Assembly (NCBI GenBank): GCA_027483285.1
Contig: JAIXUZ010000149.1
Coordinates: 1 to 20,328 of the forward strand
Reading direction: 5' to 3'
Origin: Bacteroidota bacterium
GTDB taxonomy: Bacteria > Bacteroidota > Bacteroidia > CAMBQF01
DNA length: 20,328 bases
Positions 6,801 to 14,669 of the stretch are shown here, in pieces. The translations under genes and the position numbers were made by a program. Within the stretch, counting starts at the first letter, position 1. Each line of letters begins with the position of its first letter. The notes beneath the pieces were generated by a model. That model did no database searches. It worked only from the letters and a program-made list of their open reading frames with translations, and was not told where the DNA came from.

Positions 6801-8339
6801 ATGCAAGACATTCTTTCTCAATTAGGCATTGCCGACCAAAACGCTGGTACATCAACCGGTTTAAACTGGTTGCCCGGTACAGGTAACCAAATAGTATCAT
6901 ACTCTCCGGTTGATGGCCAGTCAATAGCTACTGCCGAAACAACATCGCGAGAGGGGTACGATAAAGTAGTAAAAGCCTCTGCCGATGCGTTTATCGAATG
7001 GCGCAACTGGCCCGCCCCAAAACGTGGAGAGGTTGTTCGCCAAATAGGCGAGGAGCTGCGTAAGTTTAAGGAGCCATTGGGCAAACTGGTATCTTACGAA
7101 ATGGGCAAAAGCCTGCAAGAGGGCCTTGGCGAAGTGCAGGAGATGATTGACATTGCCGACTTTGCCGTGGGTTTATCGCGCCAGTTGTATGGTTTAACTA
7201 TGCACTCTGAGCGCCCGCAACACCGTATGTACGAGCAATGGCACCCACTGGGTGTTGTTGGTATTATATCAGCCTTCAACTTTCCGGTTGCCGTATGGTC
7301 TTGGAACTCTATGCTTGCATGGGTTTGTGGTAACACCTGCATTTGGAAACCATCAGAAAAAACACCTTTAACAGCTATTGCCTGCCAGCATATCTTAAAA
7401 ACAGTATTCGAGCGTAACGGTGTGCCCGAGGGTGTTTCAGGCCTTGTTACCGGTGGTGCCGAGGTGGGTGTTTGGCTTACTGCCGATAACCGCGTACCAC
7501 TAATTTCTGCTACAGGTTCTACCCGCATGGGCAAAGCCGTTGCACAAACTGTTGGTTCTCGTTTAGGTAAAACCTTGTTAGAGTTAGGTGGCAACAACGC
7601 TATTATAGTAAGTGAGCAGGCCGATCTTAATATGGCCCTTATTGGTTGCACCTTTGGTGCGGTAGGTACTGCCGGCCAGCGTTGCACCACTACCCGCCGT
7701 ATTATAATACATGAGAGCATTTACGATAAGTTTACCTCAATGCTTGTATCGGCTTATGGCCAGCTAAAAATTGGCGACCCGTTAGATTCGTCAAACCATG
7801 TAGGCCCGCTTATTGACAAAGATGCGGTTGAAATGTATAACAACGCCATTAAAGCCGCTAAAAAAGAAGGCGCTAACTTCCTTATTGAAGGTGGAGTGCT
7901 TGAAGGTGCCGGCTACGAAAGTGGTTGCTACGTTAAGCCTTGCATTGCAGAGGTGGAGAACCGTTTTGAAATTGTTCAGCACGAAACCTTTGCACCTATA
8001 TTATATGTAATAAAGTACAAAACCTTAAACGAGGCCATCGCTATGCAAAACGATGTTCCGCAAGGCTTGTCTTCATCAGTATTTACATTGAATATGCGCG
8101 AGGCTGAGTTGTTCCTTTCTGCCGCCGGCAGCGATTGTGGTATTGCCAACGTAAACATTGGTACATCGGGCGCTGAAATTGGTGGTGCCTTTGGTGGAGA
8201 GAAAGAAACTGGTGGTGGCCGCGAAAGTGGCTCTGACAGCTGGAAAGCATACATGCGCCGCCAAACCAATACCATTAACTACGGCACTAACCTGCCATTG
8301 GCCCAGGGCATTCAGTTTAATTTAGGACATACCGTTTAA
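6801..8339 (+). CDS. ALDH7-type aldehyde dehydrogenase (probable alpha-aminoadipate semialdehyde dehydrogenase)
   Basis: A 512-aa soluble NAD(P)-dependent aldehyde dehydrogenase. Catalytic residues are all present: Cys295 in GTAGQRCTTTRR, Glu261 in LELGGNN, Asn160 in SAFNFPV, and the cofactor lysine 183 in WKPSEKT. The wording around the cysteine (VGTAGQRCTTTRR) and the LGGNNAI block are typical of family 7 (antiquitin, AmaB/Pcd), which oxidises alpha-aminoadipic semialdehyde in lysine breakdown. No other lysine-catabolic gene is in the window, so the substrate is family-based inference. It starts 14 bp after rseP and is followed 3 bp later by a lipoprotein gene, placing it in the middle of the operon. 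Confidence 0.92.
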   Translation: MQDILSQLGIADQNAGTSTGLNWLPGTGNQIVSYSPVDGQSIATAETTSREGYDKVVKASADAFIEWRNWPAPKRGEVVRQIGEELRKFKEPLGKLVSYEMGKSLQEGLGEVQEMIDIADFAVGLSRQLYGLTMHSERPQHRMYEQWHPLGVVGIISAFNFPVAVWSWNSMLAWVCGNTCIWKPSEKTPLTAIACQHILKTVFERNGVPEGVSGLVTGGAEVGVWLTADNRVPLISATGSTRMGKAVAQTVGSRLGKTLLELGGNNAIIVSEQADLNMALIGCTFGAVGTAGQRCTTTRRIIIHESIYDKFTSMLVSAYGQLKIGDPLDSSNHVGPLIDKDAVEMYNNAIKAAKKEGANFLIEGGVLEGAGYESGCYVKPCIAEVENRFEIVQHETFAPILYVIKYKTLNEAIAMQNDVPQGLSSSVFTLNMREAELFLSAAGSDCGIANVNIGTSGAEIGGAFGGEKETGGGRESGSDSWKAYMRRQTNTINYGTNLPLAQGIQFNLGHTV

Positions 8340-8342
8340 TTA

Positions 8343-8906
8343 ATGAAAAAGCTATTTGCTTTACTACCCATACTTATTATTGTAGCCGCATCATGCCGCC
8401 CCAAAGGCGGCATGGATGCCAATACGGGATACTTTAGCATAACAGCATTAAGAGATAGCCTAACCAAAGGCAAACCGGTACTAAAGTTTAAAAAAACCTT
8501 ATTTGTAGAGGGCAAGTCTGAAACCCAAACTATTACCGATAGCCTGCACCTCCAAATTGCTTTTTTCGAGCATTTCGAAATAAACAAACCAGCATACAGG
8601 GGGGCTTATGCCGTTGATACTATCGCTTCAACACCCGATAGTTCAGGCATTTGTATCGATGAAAAGTATACTAAAAACGAGGAATTCAAATTTCCGGTAA
8701 CCTATTTTTCTCATTCAAAATGCCAGAATGGGCATACCTACATTACAGCTAAATCAATAGAATCAAACCTGCTGACTACAATAACCCAAACCTTAAGTAT
8801 AAAGGCTGATAATAATCGCTTCCTGAGTTATAGTTATGAAATTCATGAAACATTAAATGGCGGCGCATCGTCAAGCACTATAATAATGCTAAAGCTGGCA
8901 GAGTAA
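8343..8906 (+). CDS. Hypothetical lipoprotein, 187 aa
   Basis: The N terminus is a short lipoprotein signal (hydrophobic 4-16, lipobox AASC, Cys18), so the product is likely lipid-anchored in the envelope. The mature part is beta-rich by appearance, with a TQTITDSLHLQ strand-like stretch (about 59-69) and two further cysteines (Cys97 and Cys121) that could form a disulfide. I do not recognise a domain. It begins 3 bp after the aldehyde dehydrogenase stop, so it is translated as the last gene of the dxr-rseP operon. Its stop codon (8904-8906) abuts the stop of the opposing gene. Confidence 0.78.
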   Translation: MKKLFALLPILIIVAASCRPKGGMDANTGYFSITALRDSLTKGKPVLKFKKTLFVEGKSETQTITDSLHLQIAFFEHFEINKPAYRGAYAVDTIASTPDSSGICIDEKYTKNEEFKFPVTYFSHSKCQNGHTYITAKSIESNLLTTITQTLSIKADNNRFLSYSYEIHETLNGGASSSTIIMLKLAE

Positions 8907-9425
8907 CTATTTCTTTTTCCTCACCCACACCTTCTTCTCAATAAACAAGGTTCCCTTTTCTTTTATTTTTGATGCTAACGATGACCTGAATTCATCCGCA
9001 GTTTTATAAATATCCTTTTCAAAACGCTTCTCGTCTACCTCGTAGGTTATTAGCGTGTCAGGGGCTTTCATTTCCACTTTATAAAAGTAGAATTTACCCT
9101 CTGGGGCAGGTTCTCGTACACTAGCAATCATGCTTCCCTCTACCTTATTTATATGTACAGTGTAAGTGGTATCCAATTGCATCATTCCCTGTGGGTCGTA
9201 AGTGGTACCTGGTTCAAAATTAAGCTGGTACCCTTTTAAGTTCTTTTTCAGGTCGGATATCTTCATTTTAGATAAACTGGGCCCATTGCTTTGCCACGTG
9301 CCCGCGAGTTTTTTTATAAGCGTTGCTTTCTTTTGGTCGCCGGCGCTAAAGGTAGAACCATATGGGCAGCCGGTAAAAACTAAAAGTGAAAAACTAACAA
9401 TGAAAAGTATAAGTGCTTTTTGCAT
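8907..9425 (-). CDS. Hypothetical lipoprotein, 172 aa
   Basis: The chosen ATG (9423-9425) gives a compact lipoprotein signal, MQKALILF then FTGC (Cys20). An upstream in-frame TTG at 9441-9443 would only add six residues before it. The mature protein contains a KLAGTWQSN segment (about 39-47), which recalls the GxW entry motif of lipocalin-like small envelope proteins, followed by alternating beta-strand-like segments and a basic C-terminal tail. The lipocalin comparison rests on one short motif and is weak. The gene converges on the preceding operon with no intervening bases. Its upstream side carries the second double-hairpin element, 26 bp before the start codon. Confidence 0.75.
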   Translation of the reverse strand: MQKALILFIVSFSLLVFTGCPYGSTFSAGDQKKATLIKKLAGTWQSNGPSLSKMKISDLKKNLKGYQLNFEPGTTYDPQGMMQLDTTYTVHINKVEGSMIASVREPAPEGKFYFYKVEMKAPDTLITYEVDEKRFEKDIYKTADEFRSSLASKIKEKGTLFIEKKVWVRKKK

Positions 9426-9450
9426 AAAGGCAAATATAGCCAACTAAAAG

Positions 9451-9512
9451 CTCCCCCTTGTAATGGGGGAGAAACTATTCCAATTTGTTGGAATAGTTTG
9501 GGGGATTTTTTT
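9451..9512. repeat. Bipartite double-hairpin element, copy 2
   Basis: Hairpin 1 has arms CTCCCCC (9451-9457) and GGGGGAG (9465-9471). Hairpin 2 has perfect 12-bp arms, AAACTATTCCAA (9472-9483) and TTGGAATAGTTT (9488-9499), with loop TTTG. A second G-rich arm GGGGGA (9500-9505) can pair with TCCCCC (9452-9457), and a seven-T run follows. The plan (C arm, G arm, unrelated hairpin, second G arm) equals that at 58-117 although the central hairpin sequence differs. It lies between divergent genes. On the + strand it could stop read-through toward purF. Confidence 0.6.
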
Positions 9513-9560
9513 CATACAATAAGTATAGCTTTTAATAAAAACCAGCCACTAATCACTTTG

Positions 9561-9595
9561 CCACTTCGCCACTTCGCCACTTTTTACTATCTTTG
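9561..9595 (+). promoter_or_regulatory. Tandem octamers and -7 box upstream of the PurF-like gene
   Basis: TATCTTTG at 9588-9595 is a perfect match to the Bacteroidota -7 consensus TAnnTTTG and lies 38 bp before the purF-like start. The region where a -33 TTG would fall is instead occupied by a tandem octamer: CCACTTCG at 9561-9568 and 9569-9576, and CCACTTTT at 9577-9584. The nearest TTG (9558-9560) is 27 bases from the -7 box, longer than the usual 17-23. The promoter call is therefore moderate. Confidence 0.5.
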
Positions 9596-9633
9596 CAGTG
9601 TAGAATTGCTTTAGGAGCAATACCCCAAATCTT

Positions 9634-11532
9634 ATGAGTGATAGCATTAAGCACGAGTGTGGTATAGCACTTGTTCGTCTATTAAAGCCGTTAGAGTATT
9701 ACATAGCTAAATACGGCACGCCACTTTACGGCCTAAACAAAATGTATCTTTTAATGGAAAAACAACATAACCGTGGCCAGGATGGTGCGGGGGTTGCCAA
9801 CATTAAATTTGATATGGAACCTGGCAACCGCTACATCAGCCGCCTGCGTTCTAACTCTAACAAACCCATACCCGATATATTTGACAAGATAAACGGCTAC
9901 TTTGCAGAGGTGTATAAACAACACCCCGACAGGTTAAAAGACGTTAACTGGCTAAAACAAAACGTGCCGTTTACGGGCGAACTTACCCTTGGCCACCTCC
10001 GCTACGGCACCTATGGCAAAAACAGTATTGAAAACTGCCACCCGTTTTTGCGCCAAAACAATTGGATGACTAAAAATCTGGTGCTGGCCGGAAACTTTAA
10101 CCTTACCAATGTTGACGAGCTGTTTAACCACTTGCTTGAACTAGGTCAACACCCTAAAGAAAAGGCAGATACGGTTACGGTATTAGAAAAAATCGGCCAT
10201 TTTTTAGATAAAGAAAACGAACGCCTTTTTAAGGAGTTTAAGAATAAAAAAATGTCGAACGAGGTAATTTCTATAATGATAGGTAAAAACCTTGACATTA
10301 AAGAAATATTGGCACGCTCTACCAAAAAGTTTGATGGTGGCTACGTTATTGCCGGCCTTTTAGGCCATGGAGATTCGTTTGTTATGCGCGACCCTAACGG
10401 TATACGCCCTGCACATTGGTATGCCGATGAAGAGGTTGTGGTAGTAGCATCAGAACGCCCCGCTATACAAACCGCTTTTAATGTTAAGTACGAAGATGTT
10501 AAAGAGATAACTCCCGGCTCTGCACTTATTATTAAGCGCGATGGTAAATATGGCGAACAACAGGTGCTTGAGCAAAAAGAAAAAACATCATGCTCGTTTG
10601 AGCGTATTTACTTCTCTCGCGGTAGCGATAAGGATATTTACGAAGAGCGTAAAAACCTTGGCAAACTTTTAGCCGACCAGGTTTTGGAGGCTGTTAATTA
10701 CGATTTTGACAACACCGTTTTCTCTTTTGTACCTAATACTGCCGAGGTTTGTTTTTATGGCATGGTTAAGGGTATGGATAACTACCTGCGTGCCGAAATT
10801 AAGAAAACACTTACCGGCTTAGGTAATACCATTACCGCCGAAGAGATTGATAATTTACTAACCAAGCGGGTAAGGATTGAGAAAGTAGCGATAAAAGATG
10901 CCAAACTGCGCACATTTATTACTGATGATACCCACCGCGACGACCTGGTTACCCACGTTTACGATGTAACTTATGGTTCTGTCAGGCCTACAGATACATT
11001 GGTGATTATAGATGATTCTATTGTTCGCGGAACTACGTTAAAGAAGAGTATTTTCAGGATGCTGGATAGGTTAAACCCTAAAAAGATAATAGTAGTATCA
11101 TCAGCCCCGCAAATACGTTACCCCGATTGCTATGGCATAGATATGGCTAAACTAGGCGATTTTATTGCTTTTCAGTCTGCTATTGCCTTGCTGAAAGATA
11201 CCAAACAAGAGGCTGTTATTAATGACGTATATAAATTGTGTAAAGACCAACAGGATTTACCAAGCGAGCAGCTAGAAAACCACGTAAAAAAGATATACGC
11301 CCCGTTTACTGATGAGCAGATATCAGTTAAAATGGCTGAACTTTTAAGGCCATCAGATATCAAAGCCGAAACCCAGATGATTTTCCAAACAATTGATAAT
11401 TTACATAAGGCAATCCCAGGCCACACGGGCGATTGGTATTTCTCTGGTAACTTCCCAACACCGGGCGGTAACAAAGTAGTAAATACATCTTTTATAAACT
11501 TTATTGAAGGAAAAAACCAAAGAGCTTATTAA
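9634..11532 (+). CDS. Long PurF-like amidophosphoribosyltransferase (class II glutamine amidotransferase)
   Basis: PurF-type enzymes make 5-phosphoribosylamine from PRPP and glutamine, the first step of purine synthesis. The nucleophile is Cys9 in HECGIALV, implying removal of an 8-residue propeptide as in Bacillus PurF. Glutaminase landmarks follow: LRYGTYG (122-128), NCHPF (134-138), AGNFNLTN (152-159). The PRPP loop VIIDDSIVRGTT is at 457-468 and YPDCYGIDM at 496-504. At 632 aa it is about 130 residues longer than usual PurF, with extra sequence around 160-225 and 370-440 and a longer C terminus. In AGNFNLTN the usual HNGN is replaced, so the oxyanion-hole glycine is Phe155. This matches a long subtype I recall in Bacteroidota; whether it is the only PurF of the cell cannot be told. 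The kinase gene follows after 9 bp. Confidence 0.88.
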   Translation: MSDSIKHECGIALVRLLKPLEYYIAKYGTPLYGLNKMYLLMEKQHNRGQDGAGVANIKFDMEPGNRYISRLRSNSNKPIPDIFDKINGYFAEVYKQHPDRLKDVNWLKQNVPFTGELTLGHLRYGTYGKNSIENCHPFLRQNNWMTKNLVLAGNFNLTNVDELFNHLLELGQHPKEKADTVTVLEKIGHFLDKENERLFKEFKNKKMSNEVISIMIGKNLDIKEILARSTKKFDGGYVIAGLLGHGDSFVMRDPNGIRPAHWYADEEVVVVASERPAIQTAFNVKYEDVKEITPGSALIIKRDGKYGEQQVLEQKEKTSCSFERIYFSRGSDKDIYEERKNLGKLLADQVLEAVNYDFDNTVFSFVPNTAEVCFYGMVKGMDNYLRAEIKKTLTGLGNTITAEEIDNLLTKRVRIEKVAIKDAKLRTFITDDTHRDDLVTHVYDVTYGSVRPTDTLVIIDDSIVRGTTLKKSIFRMLDRLNPKKIIVVSSAPQIRYPDCYGIDMAKLGDFIAFQSAIALLKDTKQEAVINDVYKLCKDQQDLPSEQLENHVKKIYAPFTDEQISVKMAELLRPSDIKAETQMIFQTIDNLHKAIPGHTGDWYFSGNFPTPGGNKVVNTSFINFIEGKNQRAY

Positions 11533-11541
11533 TTCCGATAA

Positions 11542-13941
11542 ATGTCTAAAGAGCAGTTTTACAGGAAGTTACTTGATAATATACCGGCAGATATTGCTGT
11601 GCTTGACAAAAACTCAAAATATGTTTTTGTTAATAAAAATGCTATTAAGGACGATACACGCCGTGCCTGGATTATAGGAAAGACAGATTTAGAGTATTGT
11701 GAACACAGGGGTATAGACCCTTCTGTGGCTGTTGAGCGTGCCAAATTGCATAAGGGAGCAATAGATTCTAAAACAGCTAATAAGCTGGAAGAGGAAATGG
11801 TGGTTGACGGCAAAAAGTCGTACAACTACCGTATTATGCAACCGGTTTTTGATGATAATGGTGACTTAGAGTTTTTACTTGGCTATGGCATAAGCATTAA
11901 TGAAATAAGAGAAAAATACGAGGTAATAAACAAAAACCTTAGGCTTATCAACTCTCTTAATGAATTGCTAAAAAGACAGGTTGGTAACGATAGCCCTGAA
12001 CTTATTTTTAAAAAGATATTGGATGACGTAATTAACCTTACTGATAGTAAGTTTGGTTTTATTTCAGATGTACTAATTGATGAGGTTGGTAACCCCTACA
12101 TTAAAACCAAGGCAGTATCAAACATATCGTGGAATGCCGAAACTCAAAAGCTATATGAAGATGGGCAGCGCAACGGCATGGAGTTTAGAAACCTGAAAAC
12201 CATATTTGGGCAGGTTTTGGTTACCAAAAAGCCTTACATATCAAATAATCCGCAGACTGATTCTAATGCAAGCGGTACACCTACCGGGCATCCGCCGTTG
12301 ATTAGCTTTTTGGGTGTACCGTTTATGCAGGGCGAAGAAATGATTGGTATGGTAGGATTAGCTAATAAAATAGGAGGCTATTCTGAAACCGATATAGAAA
12401 ACCTGACCCCACTGGCTCAAACCCTGTCTATTGTTTTAAAAAGCCTTAAAATAGATTCTGAAAATAAATCTATGTTGGGCCTTATCAAATCAAAAGAGCA
12501 GGAGATTCTTGAATTGATTCGGAATTTAAAAGATATTGTATTAAAGTTAGACGAGAACTTCAATATCCTTGATATATCTAATGAATTTGAATCTTTTTCA
12601 GGCAAAACAGTAAATCATATTTTAGGTACTGACTTTACTAAGCTAATTAAATCGGAAGGCGATAGGGCCGATTTTTTAAGCAGGGTAAATGAACTTAATA
12701 CAAACTACGGAGGTAATTTTAGTGCTAAATACAAGTTGTCTGTCAATGGTATCGATAAGTTTTTTGAACTTAAGTTCTCCTTAGTTTCTATAAACGGTTT
12801 TAGGTATCTACTGGGCAGGCTTAGCGATATTTCTAAAGAAATTGAATCGTTAAATAAAATTAATGAGCTGGCTGTAGTTACTGAAAAAACGCAAAGTACC
12901 GTTATAATTGCCAATACCAATGGTGTTGTAAAATGGGTTAACCAGGCCTTTACTAATTTGCTTGGCTACACATTAGATGAGGTTGTAGGTAAAACTCCTT
13001 TTGAGTTTTTACAAAAGGTTAACGAAACAGAAGATATGTCTAGAGCGGCGCGTGTGGCTATGATAGCCAAACAGCCATTTTCTGGAGAAATTATAAACTA
13101 TACAAAAGATGGCAGAAAAATTTGGGTATATGTAAACTTTGTTTTTTTTAAAGATAATGATGGGGTAGAAAGTATATTAAGCGTTGCATCAGATATTACC
13201 AAGCTTAAAGTTGCCGAAGCGGAGATATTAAAATCATTAACTAATGAAATTAATTCTAATAAATTAAAAAGCCAGTTTATTAGTCTCGTATCGCATGAGT
13301 TTAGAACTCCTTTGGCAACAATACAATCATCTATAGATTTGTTTAAACTAAAGGTTGAAAAGCTTGATACAAAACTTAAAACACATTTTGATGATACGTA
13401 TAGCACAGTATTAGCCGAAATTGCAAAGCTTACAGAGCTGATGAATACCTTTCTTTTAAAAGAAAAACTAAATCAAACAGCTATAAAGCCTAATAAAGTT
13501 TTAACTAACCTGAATGATTTTTATACAGATATTTTAAAAGATATATGTCTTTCTAATAATAATAAAGAAGTTAAATTAATTATCCCGACAGAGCAAAAGT
13601 TTGGAATGGTAGACGTTTCGATGATGATGATAGTATTGCAAAATATTATTTCAAATGCTTTTAAATATTCGTCAAAGTCTGATAAGGCTCCGGAAATGAG
13701 TGTTATTTATGGCGAAAATAATTACGATATTGCAGTTAAAGATTTTGGTATTGGAATACCCGAAACAGATTTGCCTAATATTTTTAACGCTTTTTACAGG
13801 GCAACAAATGTTGAAAACATACAAGGTACGGGTGTTGGTTTAAATATTGTTAAAGAATACATTAGCGCTTTAAACGGTACAATTATTATACAAAACAACC
13901 TAGCAGAAGGAACAAATGTCAAAATTACACTCCCATACTAA
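11542..13941 (+). CDS. Soluble hybrid-sensor histidine kinase, PAS-GAF-PAS-PAS-HisKA-HATPase
   Basis: A 799-aa cytoplasmic sensor kinase without membrane segments or signal peptide. Domains in order: PAS (about 5-120) with a KDDTRRAWIIGKTDLEYC block (36-53); GAF (about 138-303) with GHPPLISFLGVPF (249-261); PAS (about 325-435); PAS with PAC (about 442-557); HisKA with phospho-acceptor His585 in SHEFRTP; and HATPase with N-box NIISNAFKYS (701-710), DFGIGIP (734-740) and GTGVGL (762-767). All kinase motifs are intact. The start follows the PurF-like stop by 9 bp and the 3' end overlaps the response-regulator gene by 26 bp, so the two are probably translationally coupled partners. The ligand is unknown. 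The gene is markedly AT-rich compared with the dxr operon. Confidence 0.93.
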   Translation: MSKEQFYRKLLDNIPADIAVLDKNSKYVFVNKNAIKDDTRRAWIIGKTDLEYCEHRGIDPSVAVERAKLHKGAIDSKTANKLEEEMVVDGKKSYNYRIMQPVFDDNGDLEFLLGYGISINEIREKYEVINKNLRLINSLNELLKRQVGNDSPELIFKKILDDVINLTDSKFGFISDVLIDEVGNPYIKTKAVSNISWNAETQKLYEDGQRNGMEFRNLKTIFGQVLVTKKPYISNNPQTDSNASGTPTGHPPLISFLGVPFMQGEEMIGMVGLANKIGGYSETDIENLTPLAQTLSIVLKSLKIDSENKSMLGLIKSKEQEILELIRNLKDIVLKLDENFNILDISNEFESFSGKTVNHILGTDFTKLIKSEGDRADFLSRVNELNTNYGGNFSAKYKLSVNGIDKFFELKFSLVSINGFRYLLGRLSDISKEIESLNKINELAVVTEKTQSTVIIANTNGVVKWVNQAFTNLLGYTLDEVVGKTPFEFLQKVNETEDMSRAARVAMIAKQPFSGEIINYTKDGRKIWVYVNFVFFKDNDGVESILSVASDITKLKVAEAEILKSLTNEINSNKLKSQFISLVSHEFRTPLATIQSSIDLFKLKVEKLDTKLKTHFDDTYSTVLAEIAKLTELMNTFLLKEKLNQTAIKPNKVLTNLNDFYTDILKDICLSNNNKEVKLIIPTEQKFGMVDVSMMMIVLQNIISNAFKYSSKSDKAPEMSVIYGENNYDIAVKDFGIGIPETDLPNIFNAFYRATNVENIQGTGVGLNIVKEYISALNGTIIIQNNLAEGTNVKITLPY

Positions 13942-14626
13942 TATTATAAATAGCGAGGTTAAATTACTTGTAATTGAAGACGAGGAAAAACTGCTTAGTA
14001 ATATTGTAGACTACCTGAATTTAGTAGGTTTTAATACTATTGGTTTCTCTAATCCTTTAGAAGGGTTAACCTTTATAGAAAATAACCCTGTTGATGTAAT
14101 TGTTTCAGATGTTAAAATGCCCGATTTAAATGGCTTTGAACTTATATCGGCAGTGCGTAACAGCAAAAATAATAAAGAAACTATTTTTATTTTCTTAACG
14201 GCTAAGGTTGACAGGGATGATATTAGGGAGGGTATGAACCTGCTGGCCGATGATTATATTACAAAGCCGTTTATAATGCAAGACCTTGTAGATGCTATAA
14301 ACACCAGGCTACAATTAAAATATGCCCGCGAAGAAAACTCCAATGCCAAACCTACAATGGTAAAACAGTACGTGTTTGATTTGCTTGACAAACTTACCAA
14401 AACTGAAATTAAGGTGGCCTACCTAATATCGCTGGGTAAAAATAATGAACAGATATCCGAAAGGCTTTCTATTAGCGTTAAAACTGCCGACAACCATAGA
14501 ACAAACATTTCTGTTAAATTAAGTATTTCAGGCCGCAATAAGCTAATGCAGGTTTGTATTGAAAACAGAATACACATAAAAGACTATATTCAACAAAAAA
14601 TGAGGGATATGCCTCATTTTTTCTAA
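13916..14626 (+). CDS. Response regulator, receiver plus LuxR-type DNA-binding domain
   Basis: A 236-aa regulator. The receiver (about 15-135) has acidic pocket Glu21-Asp22-Glu23, phospho-acceptor Asp65 in VSDVKMPD, Thr95 in FLTAK and Lys117 in TKPF. A LuxR-type helix-turn-helix occupies about 158-215 (LTKTEIKVAYL, then ISVKTADNHRTNI). The only ATG that keeps the whole receiver lies inside the kinase gene, giving a 26-bp overlap. It is the likely output of the kinase encoded just upstream. The target promoters are not identifiable here; autoregulation of the run or of the surface protein gene is possible but unsupported. Its last codons form a hairpin with a T-run. Confidence 0.92.
   Translation: MSKLHSHTNIINSEVKLLVIEDEEKLLSNIVDYLNLVGFNTIGFSNPLEGLTFIENNPVDVIVSDVKMPDLNGFELISAVRNSKNNKETIFIFLTAKVDRDDIREGMNLLADDYITKPFIMQDLVDAINTRLQLKYAREENSNAKPTMVKQYVFDLLDKLTKTEIKVAYLISLGKNNEQISERLSISVKTADNHRTNISVKLSISGRNKLMQVCIENRIHIKDYIQQKMRDMPHFF
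14595..14622 (+). terminator. Hairpin with T-run overlapping the response-regulator stop codon
   Basis: Arms AAAAAATGAGG (14595-14605) and CCTCATTTTTT (14612-14622) are exact reverse complements around loop GATATG, ending in six T. The TAA is at 14624-14626, so the element lies almost entirely inside coding sequence (residues about QKMRDMPHFF). The stem is AT-rich, so termination may be partial, which would lower expression of the two genes downstream. Confidence 0.45.
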
Positions 14627-14669
14627 GGTTTTAATTGTTTTATTTGCTATCGCTGATTTTAGAAGGTAG

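Noticed and set aside
7094..7720. 208-codon open frame antisense to the aldehyde dehydrogenase
   Set aside because: The opposite strand carries a complete, well-conserved enzyme with all catalytic residues. The antisense product has low complexity and no motif, as expected for a codon-bias shadow.
9426..9443. Upstream TTG start for the - strand lipoprotein
   Set aside because: It adds six residues before a signal that already begins correctly at the ATG at 9423-9425.
9561..9584. CRISPR-like short repeat
   Set aside because: The 8-base units touch each other without spacers. It is a simple tandem repeat next to a promoter.
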